Assembly (NCBI GenBank): GCA_036259875.1
Contig: DATAAZ010000039.1
Span: 5,566 to 69,565 of the forward strand
Direction of reading: 5' to 3'
Source: DATAAZ01 sp036259875
Lineage (GTDB): Bacteria; Actinomycetota; Thermoleophilia; Gaiellales; Gaiellaceae
Length of the DNA stretch: 64,000 bases
This document shows, piece after piece, positions 39,161 to 47,592 of the stretch. Every line of letters begins with the position of its first letter. Position 1 is the first letter of the stretch. Both the position numbers and the translations under genes were made by a program. The notes below the pieces were generated by a model. That model did no database searches. It worked only from the letters and a program-made list of their open reading frames with translations, and was not told the origin of the DNA.

Positions 39161-40569
39161 CGACGTACGCGCTCGAGGACCTGGTCCGCGACCTCGGCGA
39201 GGCGGTCGGGGACGGGCGGCTCGTCGCCGACGCCCGTCTCGAGGCCTACACGGCCGACACGTACTGGAAGGCGCTCGCGGCCCGCGCGAACGGCACGCCG
39301 CTCGGACGCCCCGACGTCGCCGTCCTTCCAACGTCCGATGAAGAGGTCGCTGCGACGCTTCGCGTTGCGAACCGCCGCCGTGTGCCGGTCGTGCCTTGGG
39401 GCGGCGGCTCCGGAAGTCAGGGTGGCGCCGTCCCGAGCGATGGCGGCATCGTGCTCGACCTCACCGGACTCGACCGGATCGTCGAGGTCGACGAGCGCTC
39501 GCTCACCGTCACCGCCGAGGCCGGTGTGAACGGGCTCCGGCTCGAGCGCGAGCTGAACGAGCGAGGCCTCATGCTTCCTCACTACCCTGCCTCTGTCGAC
39601 CTCGCGACCGTCGGGGGGTACGTCGCGGCGCGTGGCTCGGGCGTCCTCTCGACGCGCTACGGGAAGATCGAGGACCTCGTCCTCTCCCTACGCGTCGTGC
39701 TTCCAACGGGCGAGCTGATCGACACCGTCGCGGTTCCGCGCCATGCGGTCGGCCCCGACCTCACCCAGCTCTTCGTCGGCTCGGAAGGGACGCTCGGCGT
39801 CATCACGCGCGCGACGCTCCAGGTCGCCCCCCTCCCGGCCGCCCGCCGCTTCGAGGCCGTCTCGTTCCCGTCCGTCGCGGCCGGAATTCGCGCCGTGCGC
39901 GAGGCGATCGGGCGCGGAGTGCGACCCGCGGTCGTGCGGTTGTACGACGACGTCGCGACGCGGCAGACGCTCGGTCCGGTCGTCGGAGAGGACCTGGACG
40001 GGATCGCCACGATCTTCGCGTTCGAGGGTGAGCCGGGCATCGTCGATGCCGAGGCGCAGCGGACGCTCGCGCTTGCGGACGAAGCGGGCGCGCGGCGGCT
40101 CGACGGACGGCTGGGAGAGACCTGGTGGCGCCGCCGCTACGAGTTCTACAAGCCGCCGCACCACCCGGAGCTTCCGGCGATCTGGGGCACGATCGAGGCG
40201 GTCGCGACCTACGCGCGGATCGAGGCCGTCTACGAGGCCGTCCGCGCGGCCATGCACCCGTACGAGCGCGACGGTCTCACGATGAAGATCCACTTCAGCC
40301 ACTGGTACCCGTGGGGGACGATGATCTACGGGCGCTTCGTCGTCCCCGACGGCGGGCCCGACGCGATCTCCCTCCACGACCGGATCTGGGACGACGGCGT
40401 CCGAGCGATCCTCGATGCGGGCGGCGTCATCAACGACCATCACGGCGTGGGGCTCAAGCTCGCGCCGTACATGCGCGCTCAGCACGGAGCAGCGCTCGAC
40501 GCGCTGCGGAAGATCAAGGAGGTGCTCGACCCGAACGGGATCATGAACCCGGGGAAGTTAGGGCTCTGA
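39157..40569 (+). CDS. GlcD-like FAD-linked oxidase/dehydrogenase
   Basis: 470-residue flavoprotein of the glycolate-oxidase / D-lactate-dehydrogenase (PCMH) family that oxidises a 2-hydroxy acid or sugar alcohol. FAD-binding marks are VPVVPWGGGSGSQGGAVPSD, GGIVLDLTGLDRIVEVDE, YPASVDLATVGGYVAARGSG and LFVGSEGTLGVITRATLQVA; the C-terminal substrate domain ends HHGVGLKLAPYM and IKEVLDPNGIMNPGKLG, the usual cap with His for catalysis. The GTG overlaps the cupin stop by 4 nt. It has no signal, so it is cytoplasmic, with an unknown electron acceptor. Confidence 0.92.
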   Translation: MTTYALEDLVRDLGEAVGDGRLVADARLEAYTADTYWKALAARANGTPLGRPDVAVLPTSDEEVAATLRVANRRRVPVVPWGGGSGSQGGAVPSDGGIVLDLTGLDRIVEVDERSLTVTAEAGVNGLRLERELNERGLMLPHYPASVDLATVGGYVAARGSGVLSTRYGKIEDLVLSLRVVLPTGELIDTVAVPRHAVGPDLTQLFVGSEGTLGVITRATLQVAPLPAARRFEAVSFPSVAAGIRAVREAIGRGVRPAVVRLYDDVATRQTLGPVVGEDLDGIATIFAFEGEPGIVDAEAQRTLALADEAGARRLDGRLGETWWRRRYEFYKPPHHPELPAIWGTIEAVATYARIEAVYEAVRAAMHPYERDGLTMKIHFSHWYPWGTMIYGRFVVPDGGPDAISLHDRIWDDGVRAILDAGGVINDHHGVGLKLAPYMRAQHGAALDALRKIKEVLDPNGIMNPGKLGL

Positions 40570-40578
40570 AACTGCACC

Positions 40579-40606
40579 CCAGGGACAGGCTGAAGCCAGT
40601 CCCTGG
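40579..40606. terminator. 8-bp hairpin between flavoprotein and epimerase genes
   Basis: CCAGGGAC (40579-40586) pairs with GTCCCTGG (40599-40606); GGC/GCC inside extends it. It lies 9 nt after the flavoprotein stop in the widest gap (74 bp) of an otherwise near-gapless cluster. No T-run follows, so it may tune expression between operon parts or protect an mRNA 3' end rather than stop all transcription. Confidence 0.45.
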
Positions 40607-40643
40607 ATCGAGAGGGCCACCAGCAAACGAAAGGAGAAGCACA

Positions 40644-41564
40644 GTGGCACTGAAGGTGGCGATGCACAACTGGATGCGGCCCGAGCCGATCGAGACAACG
40701 ATCTCACGGCTCGCGCGTGCCGGCTACGACGCGATCGAGATCGGGAGCGAGCCGGCGACGACAGACGTCGACCAGGTCCGCTCCCTCCTCGACGAGCACA
40801 ACCTGCGCCTGTGGGGCGGGGTGACCCTCATGGTCGGTGGCCGCGACCTCCTCCACGAGGACGCCTACGTCCGGATCGGCAGCGTCCAGTACGTGAAGGA
40901 CACGATCGACATGCTCGCCACGCTCGGCGGCGAGGTCCTCACCGTCGTCCCCTCGACCGTCGGGAAGATCGTCCCGATGGGATCGCCGGAGGACGAATGG
41001 CAGTGGGCGATCGACAGCCTCAAGGAGTGCCAGGCGCACGCGGAGGCGAAGGGGATTCGCCTCGCGCTCGAGCCGCTCAACCGCTTCGAGACCTACTTCC
41101 TGAACCGGCATGACCAGGCGCTCGCGCTCGCCGAGGACGTCGGCGGCAACTGCGGCGTCTGCCTGGACATCTTTCACATGAACATCGAGGAGGCCGACTG
41201 GGCGGAGGCGATCCGAACGGTTGCCGGCACCGGGAAGCTCTACGCCGTCCACGTCGCCGACAACAACCGAATGCCGTGCGGGCAGGGCGCGATCGACTGG
41301 GCGCGCTTCATCGGGACGCTCGAGGAGGTCGGCTACGACGACTTCCTGACCGTCGAGTTCGTCGTCGCCGTCGACCGCAGCCGCGTCTCGACGCGCAAGG
41401 AGATCGGCGACGCCTCGGAGGCGGACGCGACGGTCGGGCTCGAGCAGTTCCTCCGCGACCACGGGACCGGGGCCGTCCCCGACCACCTGTACGACCAGTA
41501 CGTCCAGGAGTCGATCGACGAGCTGCGGCGGCACATCGGCGCCCGAGCCGCTGCGCCCGCGTAA
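40644..41564 (+). CDS. Sugar phosphate isomerase/epimerase-family TIM barrel, epimerase-like
   Basis: 306 residues of the xylose-isomerase-like barrel group close to D-tagatose/D-psicose 3-epimerases. The GTG at 40644 is preceded by AAGGAG. Ligands expected are Glu in IRLALEPLNRFETYFL, Asp and His in VCLDIFHMNIEE, His in YAVHVADNNRM and Glu in DFLTVEFVVAV. The PLNRFE stretch is a hallmark of the epimerase group. It acts in the cytoplasm on a ketose or its derivative. A creatininase-family gene follows after 4 nt. Many proteins of this fold are also lyases in oxidative glycoside cleavage, so this is an open alternative. Confidence 0.9.
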   Translation: MALKVAMHNWMRPEPIETTISRLARAGYDAIEIGSEPATTDVDQVRSLLDEHNLRLWGGVTLMVGGRDLLHEDAYVRIGSVQYVKDTIDMLATLGGEVLTVVPSTVGKIVPMGSPEDEWQWAIDSLKECQAHAEAKGIRLALEPLNRFETYFLNRHDQALALAEDVGGNCGVCLDIFHMNIEEADWAEAIRTVAGTGKLYAVHVADNNRMPCGQGAIDWARFIGTLEEVGYDDFLTVEFVVAVDRSRVSTRKEIGDASEADATVGLEQFLRDHGTGAVPDHLYDQYVQESIDELRRHIGARAAAPA

Positions 41565-41568
41565 GCAG

Positions 41569-42426
41569 ATGCCCGAGCTCGCCTCCTACAACATCGCCGA
41601 CCTGGCACCGCCCGACATCGAGTCGTACCTGACCGAGAAGGACATCGTGATGATCCCGATCGCGAGCATGGAGCAGCACGGGCCCCACCTCCCACTCGCG
41701 ACCGACACGATCCAGGCCGAGGAGATCGCCCGCCGGGCGGCCGAGCGCGCGAAGGTCCTGTACACCCCCTGCGTCTGGTTCGGCTACTCGCCGCAGCACA
41801 TGTACGAACCGGGCGCGGGGACGGGGACGATCACGATCCGCTCGCAGGTGCTGCTCGACGTGTACTACGACGTCGCCCGCTCGCTCGTCCACCACGGGTT
41901 CAACCGGATCGTGTTCGTGAACAACCACGGCTCGAACACGAAGATCATCGACCCGCTGCTCCGGCGGATCCGTTACGACACGGGTGCCTTCGTGACGATG
42001 TCGAAGCTCTACGGGGAGCGCTACCTCGGGCTCGTCGAGGAAGTGATGGAGAACCCGCCCGAGGAGACTCCGGGCTGGCACTCGAGCGAGCTCGAGACGG
42101 CGCAGGTGCTGGCGCACGACGAGCGCCTCGTCCGGATGGACCGTGCCGTCCACGAGCGGGTCAAGCGCCCCGAGTGGTTCCCGGAGTCGTTCATCAAGCT
42201 CGACGGCGCCCCGGAGGTCGAGTTCCGCGGCTACCAATACTTCCTCTTCCCCACGGACCACAGCGACTTCACGCCGAGCGGCGTGATCGGGAACCCGTTT
42301 CGGGCGACCGCGGCGAAGGGCGAACGGACATACGACCTCTTCGCCGAGCACCTCGCCGCCGCGCTCGGGGAGTTCGAGAAGGTCCCGGTCGAGGTCCATA
42401 CGCGGGAGTGGCGAGAGCGCGCGTGA
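41569..42426 (+). CDS. Creatininase-family amidohydrolase
   Basis: 285-residue protein of the creatinine-amidohydrolase family, which hydrolyses cyclic or linear amides, with related members acting on mycofactocin precursors and cyclic imides. The N-terminal metal Glu/His motif is SMEQHGPHLPLATDTIQAEE; further ligands are in IVFVNNHGSNTKIIDPLL (His) and GWHSSELETAQVL (Glu). It has no signal peptide. The downstream Tm-1-like gene overlaps its stop. In this sugar cluster a lactone or lactam made by the flavoprotein could be the substrate; that is inference. Confidence 0.92.
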   Translation: MPELASYNIADLAPPDIESYLTEKDIVMIPIASMEQHGPHLPLATDTIQAEEIARRAAERAKVLYTPCVWFGYSPQHMYEPGAGTGTITIRSQVLLDVYYDVARSLVHHGFNRIVFVNNHGSNTKIIDPLLRRIRYDTGAFVTMSKLYGERYLGLVEEVMENPPEETPGWHSSELETAQVLAHDERLVRMDRAVHERVKRPEWFPESFIKLDGAPEVEFRGYQYFLFPTDHSDFTPSGVIGNPFRATAAKGERTYDLFAEHLAAALGEFEKVPVEVHTREWRERA

Positions 42427-43667
42427 GCGGCCCCGCTCCCGGAATCGCGGTCGTCGGTACGCTCGACACGAAGGGGCGCGAGATCGCCTACGTCCGCGAC
42501 CGGCTTCGCGCTCTCGGCGCGAGCCCGATCGTCGTCGACTCGGGGATCCTGGGCGAGCCGGACGGCTGCACGCCGGACGTCTCGCGCTACGAGGTCGCCC
42601 GCGAAGGCGGCCACGAGCTCGAGGAGATCCGGGAGGCTGGCAGTCGCGGCGCAGCGGTCGAGCTCATGCTGAAGGGCGTCCGCGCCGTCTTCCTGCGCCT
42701 CTGGCTCGAAGGAAAGCTCGACGGCGCCCTCTGCCTCGGCGGCGCCGAGGGCGCGCTCCTCGGCGCAACGGCGATGCAGGCGCTCCCCGTCGGCGTCCCG
42801 AAGGTCATCGTCTCGCCGAGCGCCTCGGGCCGGCGCGCCTTCGGCCCCTTCGTCGGCGAGAGCGACGTGCTCGTCATGCACTCGGTCGTCGACATCCTCG
42901 GCCTTAACCCGATCGCGCGCGCCGTCTTCGACAACGCGGCAGCCGCCGTGGCCGGGATGGCGCGCGACGCCGGCCGGCCGGTGCAAGACCTCGGAGGCAC
43001 GAGCGTCGGGATCACGATGCTCGGCCACACGACGCCGGCCGTCATGCGGATCAGGACGGCGCTCGAGCGAGCGGGTCACGAGCCCGTGATCTTTCACGCG
43101 AACGGCGTCGGCGGGCCCGCGATGGAAAAGCTCGTCGCGGCGCGGGCGCTCGCGGGCGTCATCGACTACACGCTCTCCGAGCTCGCGAACTCGCTCAAGG
43201 ACGGAATCCACGCTACGGGTCCCGACCGGCTGCGCGTTGCAGGGCGCCACGGGCTTCCGCAGGTCGTCGTCCCCGGCTGTGTCGACTTCTTCAACCAGGG
43301 GCCGCGCGAGACGCTTCCCGCCGAATACCGGCGGCGAAAGACGTACTTCCACAACCCCGTCGCCACGCTCGTCCGCCTCGAAGCCGGCGAGATGGCCGAG
43401 CTCGGCCGCCTCGTCGCCGAGCGGTTGAACGAAGCGCGCGGGCCGGTCACCGTCGTCGCCCCGACACGCGGGTTCTCGCTCGCCGATGTCGAGGGCGGCG
43501 ACCTCTGGGACCCCGAGGCGGACGCCGCATTCCTCGACGCTCTCGGCGCGGCGCTCCGGCCGGAGATCGAGCTGCAGCTCGTCGAGACGCACGTCAACGA
43601 CCCGGCGTTCGCCGCGCTCGTCGCCGATCGGTACCTCGCGACGGTGTCCGTGCCGAGCGAGACCTGA
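42423..43667 (+). CDS. Tm-1-like ATP-binding-domain protein (UPF0261), copy 2
   Basis: Second UPF0261 member, 414 residues from the GTG at 42423. It shares with copy 1 the start VVGTLDTKGREIAYVRDRLR, the ALPVGVPKVIVSPSASGRRA segment, LVMHSVVDILGLNPIARAVF and VVAPTRGFSLADVEGGDLWD. Loops differ enough (for example CLGGAEGALLGATAMQ in place of GLGGSGGSAVVTH) that the two are old paralogues, not a recent copy. No TIM-barrel partner follows it; instead the regulator gene comes 8 nt on. Having two copies in one operon suggests different steps or a mixed complex. Confidence 0.9.
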   Translation: MSGPAPGIAVVGTLDTKGREIAYVRDRLRALGASPIVVDSGILGEPDGCTPDVSRYEVAREGGHELEEIREAGSRGAAVELMLKGVRAVFLRLWLEGKLDGALCLGGAEGALLGATAMQALPVGVPKVIVSPSASGRRAFGPFVGESDVLVMHSVVDILGLNPIARAVFDNAAAAVAGMARDAGRPVQDLGGTSVGITMLGHTTPAVMRIRTALERAGHEPVIFHANGVGGPAMEKLVAARALAGVIDYTLSELANSLKDGIHATGPDRLRVAGRHGLPQVVVPGCVDFFNQGPRETLPAEYRRRKTYFHNPVATLVRLEAGEMAELGRLVAERLNEARGPVTVVAPTRGFSLADVEGGDLWDPEADAAFLDALGAALRPEIELQLVETHVNDPAFAALVADRYLATVSVPSET

Positions 43668-43675
43668 GCGACGCG

Positions 43676-44485
43676 GTGCCCGCCGACCTTCGCCGAGCGA
43701 GGATCCTCGAGGCGATCGAGCGACACGGCGGTGCCTCCGTGGGCGAGCTTGCGCGCGAGCACGGCGTCTCGCCGATCACGGTCCACCGCGACCTCGAGCG
43801 CCTCGCGCGCGACGGGCTCGTCGAGCGCGTCCGTGGGGGCGCCCGGCGCGCGGGCAGCGATCCGACGAGGATCCGCGTGGCGACCGACTGGACGAAGCGG
43901 CTGCGGCAGGCGACGCGCGAGAAGGAGGCGATCGCGGCGCGCGCGGCCGAGCACGTCGAGGACGGCTCGACCATCTTCGTCGACTCGTCGACGACGTGCC
44001 TCGCGCTCGCCCGCCATCTCGAGCGCCGCCCGCCCCGCGCGCTGACGCTCGTGACGAACTCGCCGGCGATCGCACTCGAGCTACACGCCGACTCGATCCA
44101 CGTCATCGTGACGCCAGGCGAGGTCGATCAGACGCTTCGGATGATCGGTGGCCGCTGGGCGACCGAGTTCCTCGCCGGGATCAACATGGAGGTCGCGTTC
44201 GTCTCTGCGGGCGGGATCACCCTCGAGCACGGGCTCACGACGACGCGACGCGCGCTCGCCGACACGCTCCAGGCTGCCGCGACCTCGGCCGCGAAGACGA
44301 TCGGCCTCATCGACTCCTCGAAGTTCGGGCTTGCCGCGCTTCTCTCGATCGCCCGGGTCGAGGACCTGGACGCCCTGATCGTCGACGAGGGCCTGCCGCC
44401 CGAGACGGCTGCCGCGTACGAGGCGGCCGGGGTCAACCTCGTGGTCGCGGAGCCCGAGCGACGCGCGCTCTCACAAACCGCCTGA
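43676..44485 (+). CDS. DeoR-family transcriptional regulator
   Basis: 269-residue sugar-responsive repressor. The DNA-binding N-terminus is RRARILEAIERHGGASVGEL followed by AREHGVSPITVHRDLERLAR and DGLVERVRGGA, the DeoR HTH; the sensor domain carries DGSTIFVDSSTTCLALARHL, LTLVTNSPAIALEL and KTIGLIDSSKFGLAAL with the phosphosugar-binding residues. DeoR proteins usually bind a phosphorylated intermediate of the pathway they control. Here it is inside the operon and probably acts at the promoter upstream of livH, where twin ATCTTTCA repeats are seen. GTG start. Confidence 0.92.
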   Translation: MPADLRRARILEAIERHGGASVGELAREHGVSPITVHRDLERLARDGLVERVRGGARRAGSDPTRIRVATDWTKRLRQATREKEAIAARAAEHVEDGSTIFVDSSTTCLALARHLERRPPRALTLVTNSPAIALELHADSIHVIVTPGEVDQTLRMIGGRWATEFLAGINMEVAFVSAGGITLEHGLTTTRRALADTLQAAATSAAKTIGLIDSSKFGLAALLSIARVEDLDALIVDEGLPPETAAAYEAAGVNLVVAEPERRALSQTA

Positions 44486-44495
44486 AGGAGGACAC

Positions 44496-45497
44496 ATGGC
44501 ACGCCCCGTCACGCTCTTCACCGGCCAATGGGCCGATCTCTCTCTCGACGAACTCGCCGCGAAAGCGGGCGAGTGGGGCTTCGACGGTCTCGAGCTCGCT
44601 TGCTGGGGCGACCACTTCGACGTGCAGCAGGCCCTTTCCGACTCGGGCTACACCGATTCCCGCTGGGAGATCCTGAACCGCCACGGGCTCCAGTGCTTCG
44701 CCATCTCGACGCACCTCGTCGGGCAGGCCGTCTGCGACCCGATCGACGATCGCCACCAGGCGGTCCTCCCGCCGCACGTGTGGGGCGACGGCGACCCGGA
44801 GGGCGTCCGCCAGCGAGCGGCGCAGGAGGTGGCCGACACCGCACGCGCCGCCGCGAAGTTCGGCGTCCAGCAGGTGAACGGCTTTACCGGCTCGAGCGTC
44901 TGGCACCAGCTGTACTCGTTTCCGCCCAACGACTTCGACGCGATCGAGGCGGGCTACGCCGACTTCGCCGAGCGCTGGAACCCGATCATGGACGTGTTCG
45001 ACGACGAAGGCGTCCGGTGGGGCCTCGAAGTGCACCCGACCGAAATCGCGTACGACTTCGTCACGACTCGGAAAGCGCTCGACGCGATCGACCGCCGCGA
45101 GGCGTTCGGGATCAACTTCGACCCGAGCCACTTCGCGCACCAGTTCCTCGACTCGGCTGCCTACGTCGAGGAGTTCGCCGACCGGATCTACCACGTGCAC
45201 GTCAAGGATTCGCGCAAGCGTCTCGACGGGCGCTCGAGCATCCTCGGCGGGCACCTGAACTTCGGGCAGGCGGGCCGGGGGTGGGACTTCGTCTCGCCCG
45301 GGCACGGCGACGTCGACTTCGAGGAGCTCTTCCGCGCGTTGAACCGGGTCGGCTACGAGGGGCCGCTCTCGATCGAGTGGGAGGACGCCGGGATGGATCG
45401 CGAGTGGGGCGCGCCGGACGCCCTCGCGTTCGTCCGCCGCACCGACTTCGCCCCGTCGGCGGTCGCCTTCGACGCGGCGTTCGCAAGGGAGGAATAG
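44496..45497 (+). CDS. Sugar phosphate isomerase/epimerase-family TIM barrel
   Basis: 333 residues, second barrel of this type in the operon, larger and of another subgroup. The ATG at 44496 lies after a good AGGAGG. Expected metal ligands are Glu in GVRWGLEVHPTEIAYD, Asp/His in FGINFDPSHFAHQ, His in IYHVHVKDSRKRLDG and Glu in GPLSIEWEDAGMD. HPTEIA and FDPSHF patterns are those of the proteins found next to Gfo/Idh dehydrogenases in sugar and inositol clusters. In recent work such pairs cut 3-keto glycosides by elimination, so this and the following gene could be such a pair. Confidence 0.9.
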   Translation: MARPVTLFTGQWADLSLDELAAKAGEWGFDGLELACWGDHFDVQQALSDSGYTDSRWEILNRHGLQCFAISTHLVGQAVCDPIDDRHQAVLPPHVWGDGDPEGVRQRAAQEVADTARAAAKFGVQQVNGFTGSSVWHQLYSFPPNDFDAIEAGYADFAERWNPIMDVFDDEGVRWGLEVHPTEIAYDFVTTRKALDAIDRREAFGINFDPSHFAHQFLDSAAYVEEFADRIYHVHVKDSRKRLDGRSSILGGHLNFGQAGRGWDFVSPGHGDVDFEELFRALNRVGYEGPLSIEWEDAGMDREWGAPDALAFVRRTDFAPSAVAFDAAFAREE

Positions 45498-45499
45498 CA

Positions 45500-46672
45500 A
45501 TGGCAGAAGAAACGAAGGTCGGCTTCGTCACGATGGGCCGGGCAACCGAGGCCTCCGACGTCCGGACGATCGGGATCGGGATGCTCGGGTACGCCTTCAT
45601 GGGCAAGGCGCACTCGAACGCCTACCGCAAGATCGCCTACATGACCTGGCCGCCCCCGCTCGTGCCCCGGCTGGTCGCCATGGCCGGGCGGACGGAGGAG
45701 GCTGTCGCGGAGGCCTCCCGCCGCTACGGCTACGAGGGGTACGTGACCGACTGGCGCGAGCTCGTCGCGAGCGACGAGATCGAGCTCTTCGACAACTCGG
45801 GGCCGAACAACCTCCACGCGGAGCCGTCGATCGCCGCGGCGGAGGCGGGGAAGCACGTCGTCTGCGAGAAGCCGCTCGCCCGCACGGCCGAGGAGAGCTA
45901 CGACGTGTGGCAGCGCGTCGCGGCCGCCGGCGTGAAGCACATGTGCGCCTTCAACTACCGCTTCGTCCCGGCCGTCCGCCTCGCGCGCCAGATGCTCGAG
46001 GCGGGCGAGCTCGGAGAGATCTACCACTTCCGCGGCGCCTACCTGCAGGAATGGGGGGACACGGAGGGCGACATCTGGCGGTTCCAGCGCGAGGCGGCAG
46101 GGTCGGGCGCGCTCGGCGACCTGGGCGCGCACGTGATCGACCTCGCGCGCTACCTCGTGGGCGAGATCGAGTCGGTGAGCGCGACGACGCAGACGTTCGT
46201 CGAAGGACGAGACGTCGACGACGCATTCGAGGCCGCGGTCACGTTCGAGGGCGGCGCGGTCGGGACGCTCGAGGCCTCACGGTTCTGCCCGGGCCGGAAG
46301 AACGCGTTCACCTGGGAGGTCAACGGCTCCAAGGGCTCGATCGCCTTCGACCTGGAACGGCTGAACGAGCTGCAGGTCTACTTCCGCGACTCGTCGCCGG
46401 GCGACCACGCGCAGGGCTTCCGGAGCGTGCTCGTATCAGAGGCGGATCATCCGTTCTGGGAGCACTGGTGGCCCCACGGCCACATCATCGGGTGGGAGCA
46501 CTCGTTCGTGCATGAGCTGCACCATTTCCTGACGGCGATCGCCGAGGACACGGACGTCGGGCCGCACGGTGCGACGTTCGAGGACGGCTACCGGGCGGCG
46601 GAGGTATGCGACGCCGTCGTCCGCTCGGCCGAGTCGGGCGGTCGAGAGGCGATCTCCTACCGCGCCGCGTGA
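45500..46672 (+). CDS. Gfo/Idh/MocA-family oxidoreductase
   Basis: 390 residues. The ATG at 45500 has a GGGAGG site and is 2 nt past the isomerase stop. The N-terminal leader of about 25 residues precedes IGIGMLGYAFMGKAHSNAYR, the nucleotide loop; KHVVCEKPLARTAEE carries the family EKP lysine; SGALGDLGAHVIDLARYLVG holds the catalytic D..H pair. YAFMGKAHSNA is typical of an actinobacterial sugar-dehydrogenase group. It should oxidise a hydroxyl of a sugar ring with NAD(P). It may work with the preceding isomerase-fold protein. Confidence 0.93.
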   Translation: MAEETKVGFVTMGRATEASDVRTIGIGMLGYAFMGKAHSNAYRKIAYMTWPPPLVPRLVAMAGRTEEAVAEASRRYGYEGYVTDWRELVASDEIELFDNSGPNNLHAEPSIAAAEAGKHVVCEKPLARTAEESYDVWQRVAAAGVKHMCAFNYRFVPAVRLARQMLEAGELGEIYHFRGAYLQEWGDTEGDIWRFQREAAGSGALGDLGAHVIDLARYLVGEIESVSATTQTFVEGRDVDDAFEAAVTFEGGAVGTLEASRFCPGRKNAFTWEVNGSKGSIAFDLERLNELQVYFRDSSPGDHAQGFRSVLVSEADHPFWEHWWPHGHIIGWEHSFVHELHHFLTAIAEDTDVGPHGATFEDGYRAAEVCDAVVRSAESGGREAISYRAA

Positions 46673-47502
46673 ACGCCCGCTTGAACCGGCTCTTCGCCGC
46701 GGACGGGCGCTGCTTCGACGTCGCCGTCGATCACGGGATGTTCGGCGAGGCGTCGTTTCTCGCCGGGATCGAGGACATGGCCCGGGTGATCGACGTCCTC
46801 GTCGACGCGGCTCCCGACGCGATCCAGCTCTCGCCGGGGCAGGCGTCGGTCCTCCAGCGGATCCCCGGACCGCGAAAGCCCGCGCTCGTGCTCCGGACCG
46901 ACGTCGCGAACGTGTACGGGCGCGAGGGAACCGAGCGCGAGTACCTCTTCAGCCGCCTAGTCGACGACGCCGTCGAGCGAGCGGTCCGCCTCGACGCGGC
47001 CTGCGTGGTCGTGAACGTCCTCCTCGTCCCCGGGCAACCCGAGCTCCTCGAAGCCTGCATCGAGAACGTCTCGGAGCTCCGGTCGGCGTGCGACGAGGTC
47101 GAGATGCCGCTGATGGTCGAGCCGCTCGCCATGCGCCCGGGGGCGGGCGGCTACGAAGTGCACGGCGACGTCGACACGATCGTCGCGCTCGTGCGGCAGG
47201 CGGTCGAGCTCGGCGCCGACGTGATCAAAGCCGACCCGACCGACGATCTCGCCGACTACGGACGCGTCGTCGAGACGGCGGGGCGCTGCCCCGTGCTCGT
47301 GCGAGGCGGCGGCCGCGTCTCCGACGAGGAGATCCTGCGCCGCACCGAGGCCGTGCTGGCGCAAGGCGCTGCGGGAATCGTCTACGGACGCAACGTCATC
47401 CAGCACGCCGATCCGGCCGGGATGACGCGCGCGCTGATGGCGGTGGTACACGAGGCAGCGAGCGCGGACGACGCCTTCGCGCTTCTGACGGCTCATGCCT
47501 AG
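46669..47502 (+). CDS. Class I aldolase, DeoC/LacD/FbaB-like
   Basis: 277-residue TIM barrel of the DeoC/FbaB/LacD aldolase group. The GTG at 46669 overlaps the oxidoreductase stop. Marks are CFDVAVDHGMFGEASFLAGI, PAIQLSPGQASVL-like strand 2, MPLMVEPLAMRPGAGGYEVH, GADVIKADPTDDLADYGRVV (Schiff-base Lys in VIKADP) and VLVRGGGRVSDEEILRRTE, then GAAGIVYGRNVIQHADPAGM (phosphate-binding GR). It should cleave a phosphorylated ketose into two three- or four-carbon parts, ending the pathway. A dispersed repeat lies behind its stop. Confidence 0.9.
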   Translation: MNARLNRLFAADGRCFDVAVDHGMFGEASFLAGIEDMARVIDVLVDAAPDAIQLSPGQASVLQRIPGPRKPALVLRTDVANVYGREGTEREYLFSRLVDDAVERAVRLDAACVVVNVLLVPGQPELLEACIENVSELRSACDEVEMPLMVEPLAMRPGAGGYEVHGDVDTIVALVRQAVELGADVIKADPTDDLADYGRVVETAGRCPVLVRGGGRVSDEEILRRTEAVLAQGAAGIVYGRNVIQHADPAGMTRALMAVVHEAASADDAFALLTAHA

Positions 47503-47577
47503 AGGCCCCGACTCGCCGGTGCCGACCGTCAGGACGGCCGGACTTCGCCCGGACGTCCGCTGAAATGACCGGTCGGG
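47503..47577 (-). repeat. Third, inverted copy of the dispersed repeat
   Basis: Read on the minus strand the segment gives GACCGGTCATTTCAGCGGAC, then GTCCGGGCGAAG, CCGTCCTGACGGTCGGC and AGTCGGGGCCTC, matching the units at 29809-30007 over about 75 bp with a few indels. It starts at the stop of the aldolase gene and ends 16 bp before the likely start of the next oxidoreductase gene. It has no open frame. Confidence 0.75.
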
Positions 47578-47592
47578 CACGGAGGAACCGAG

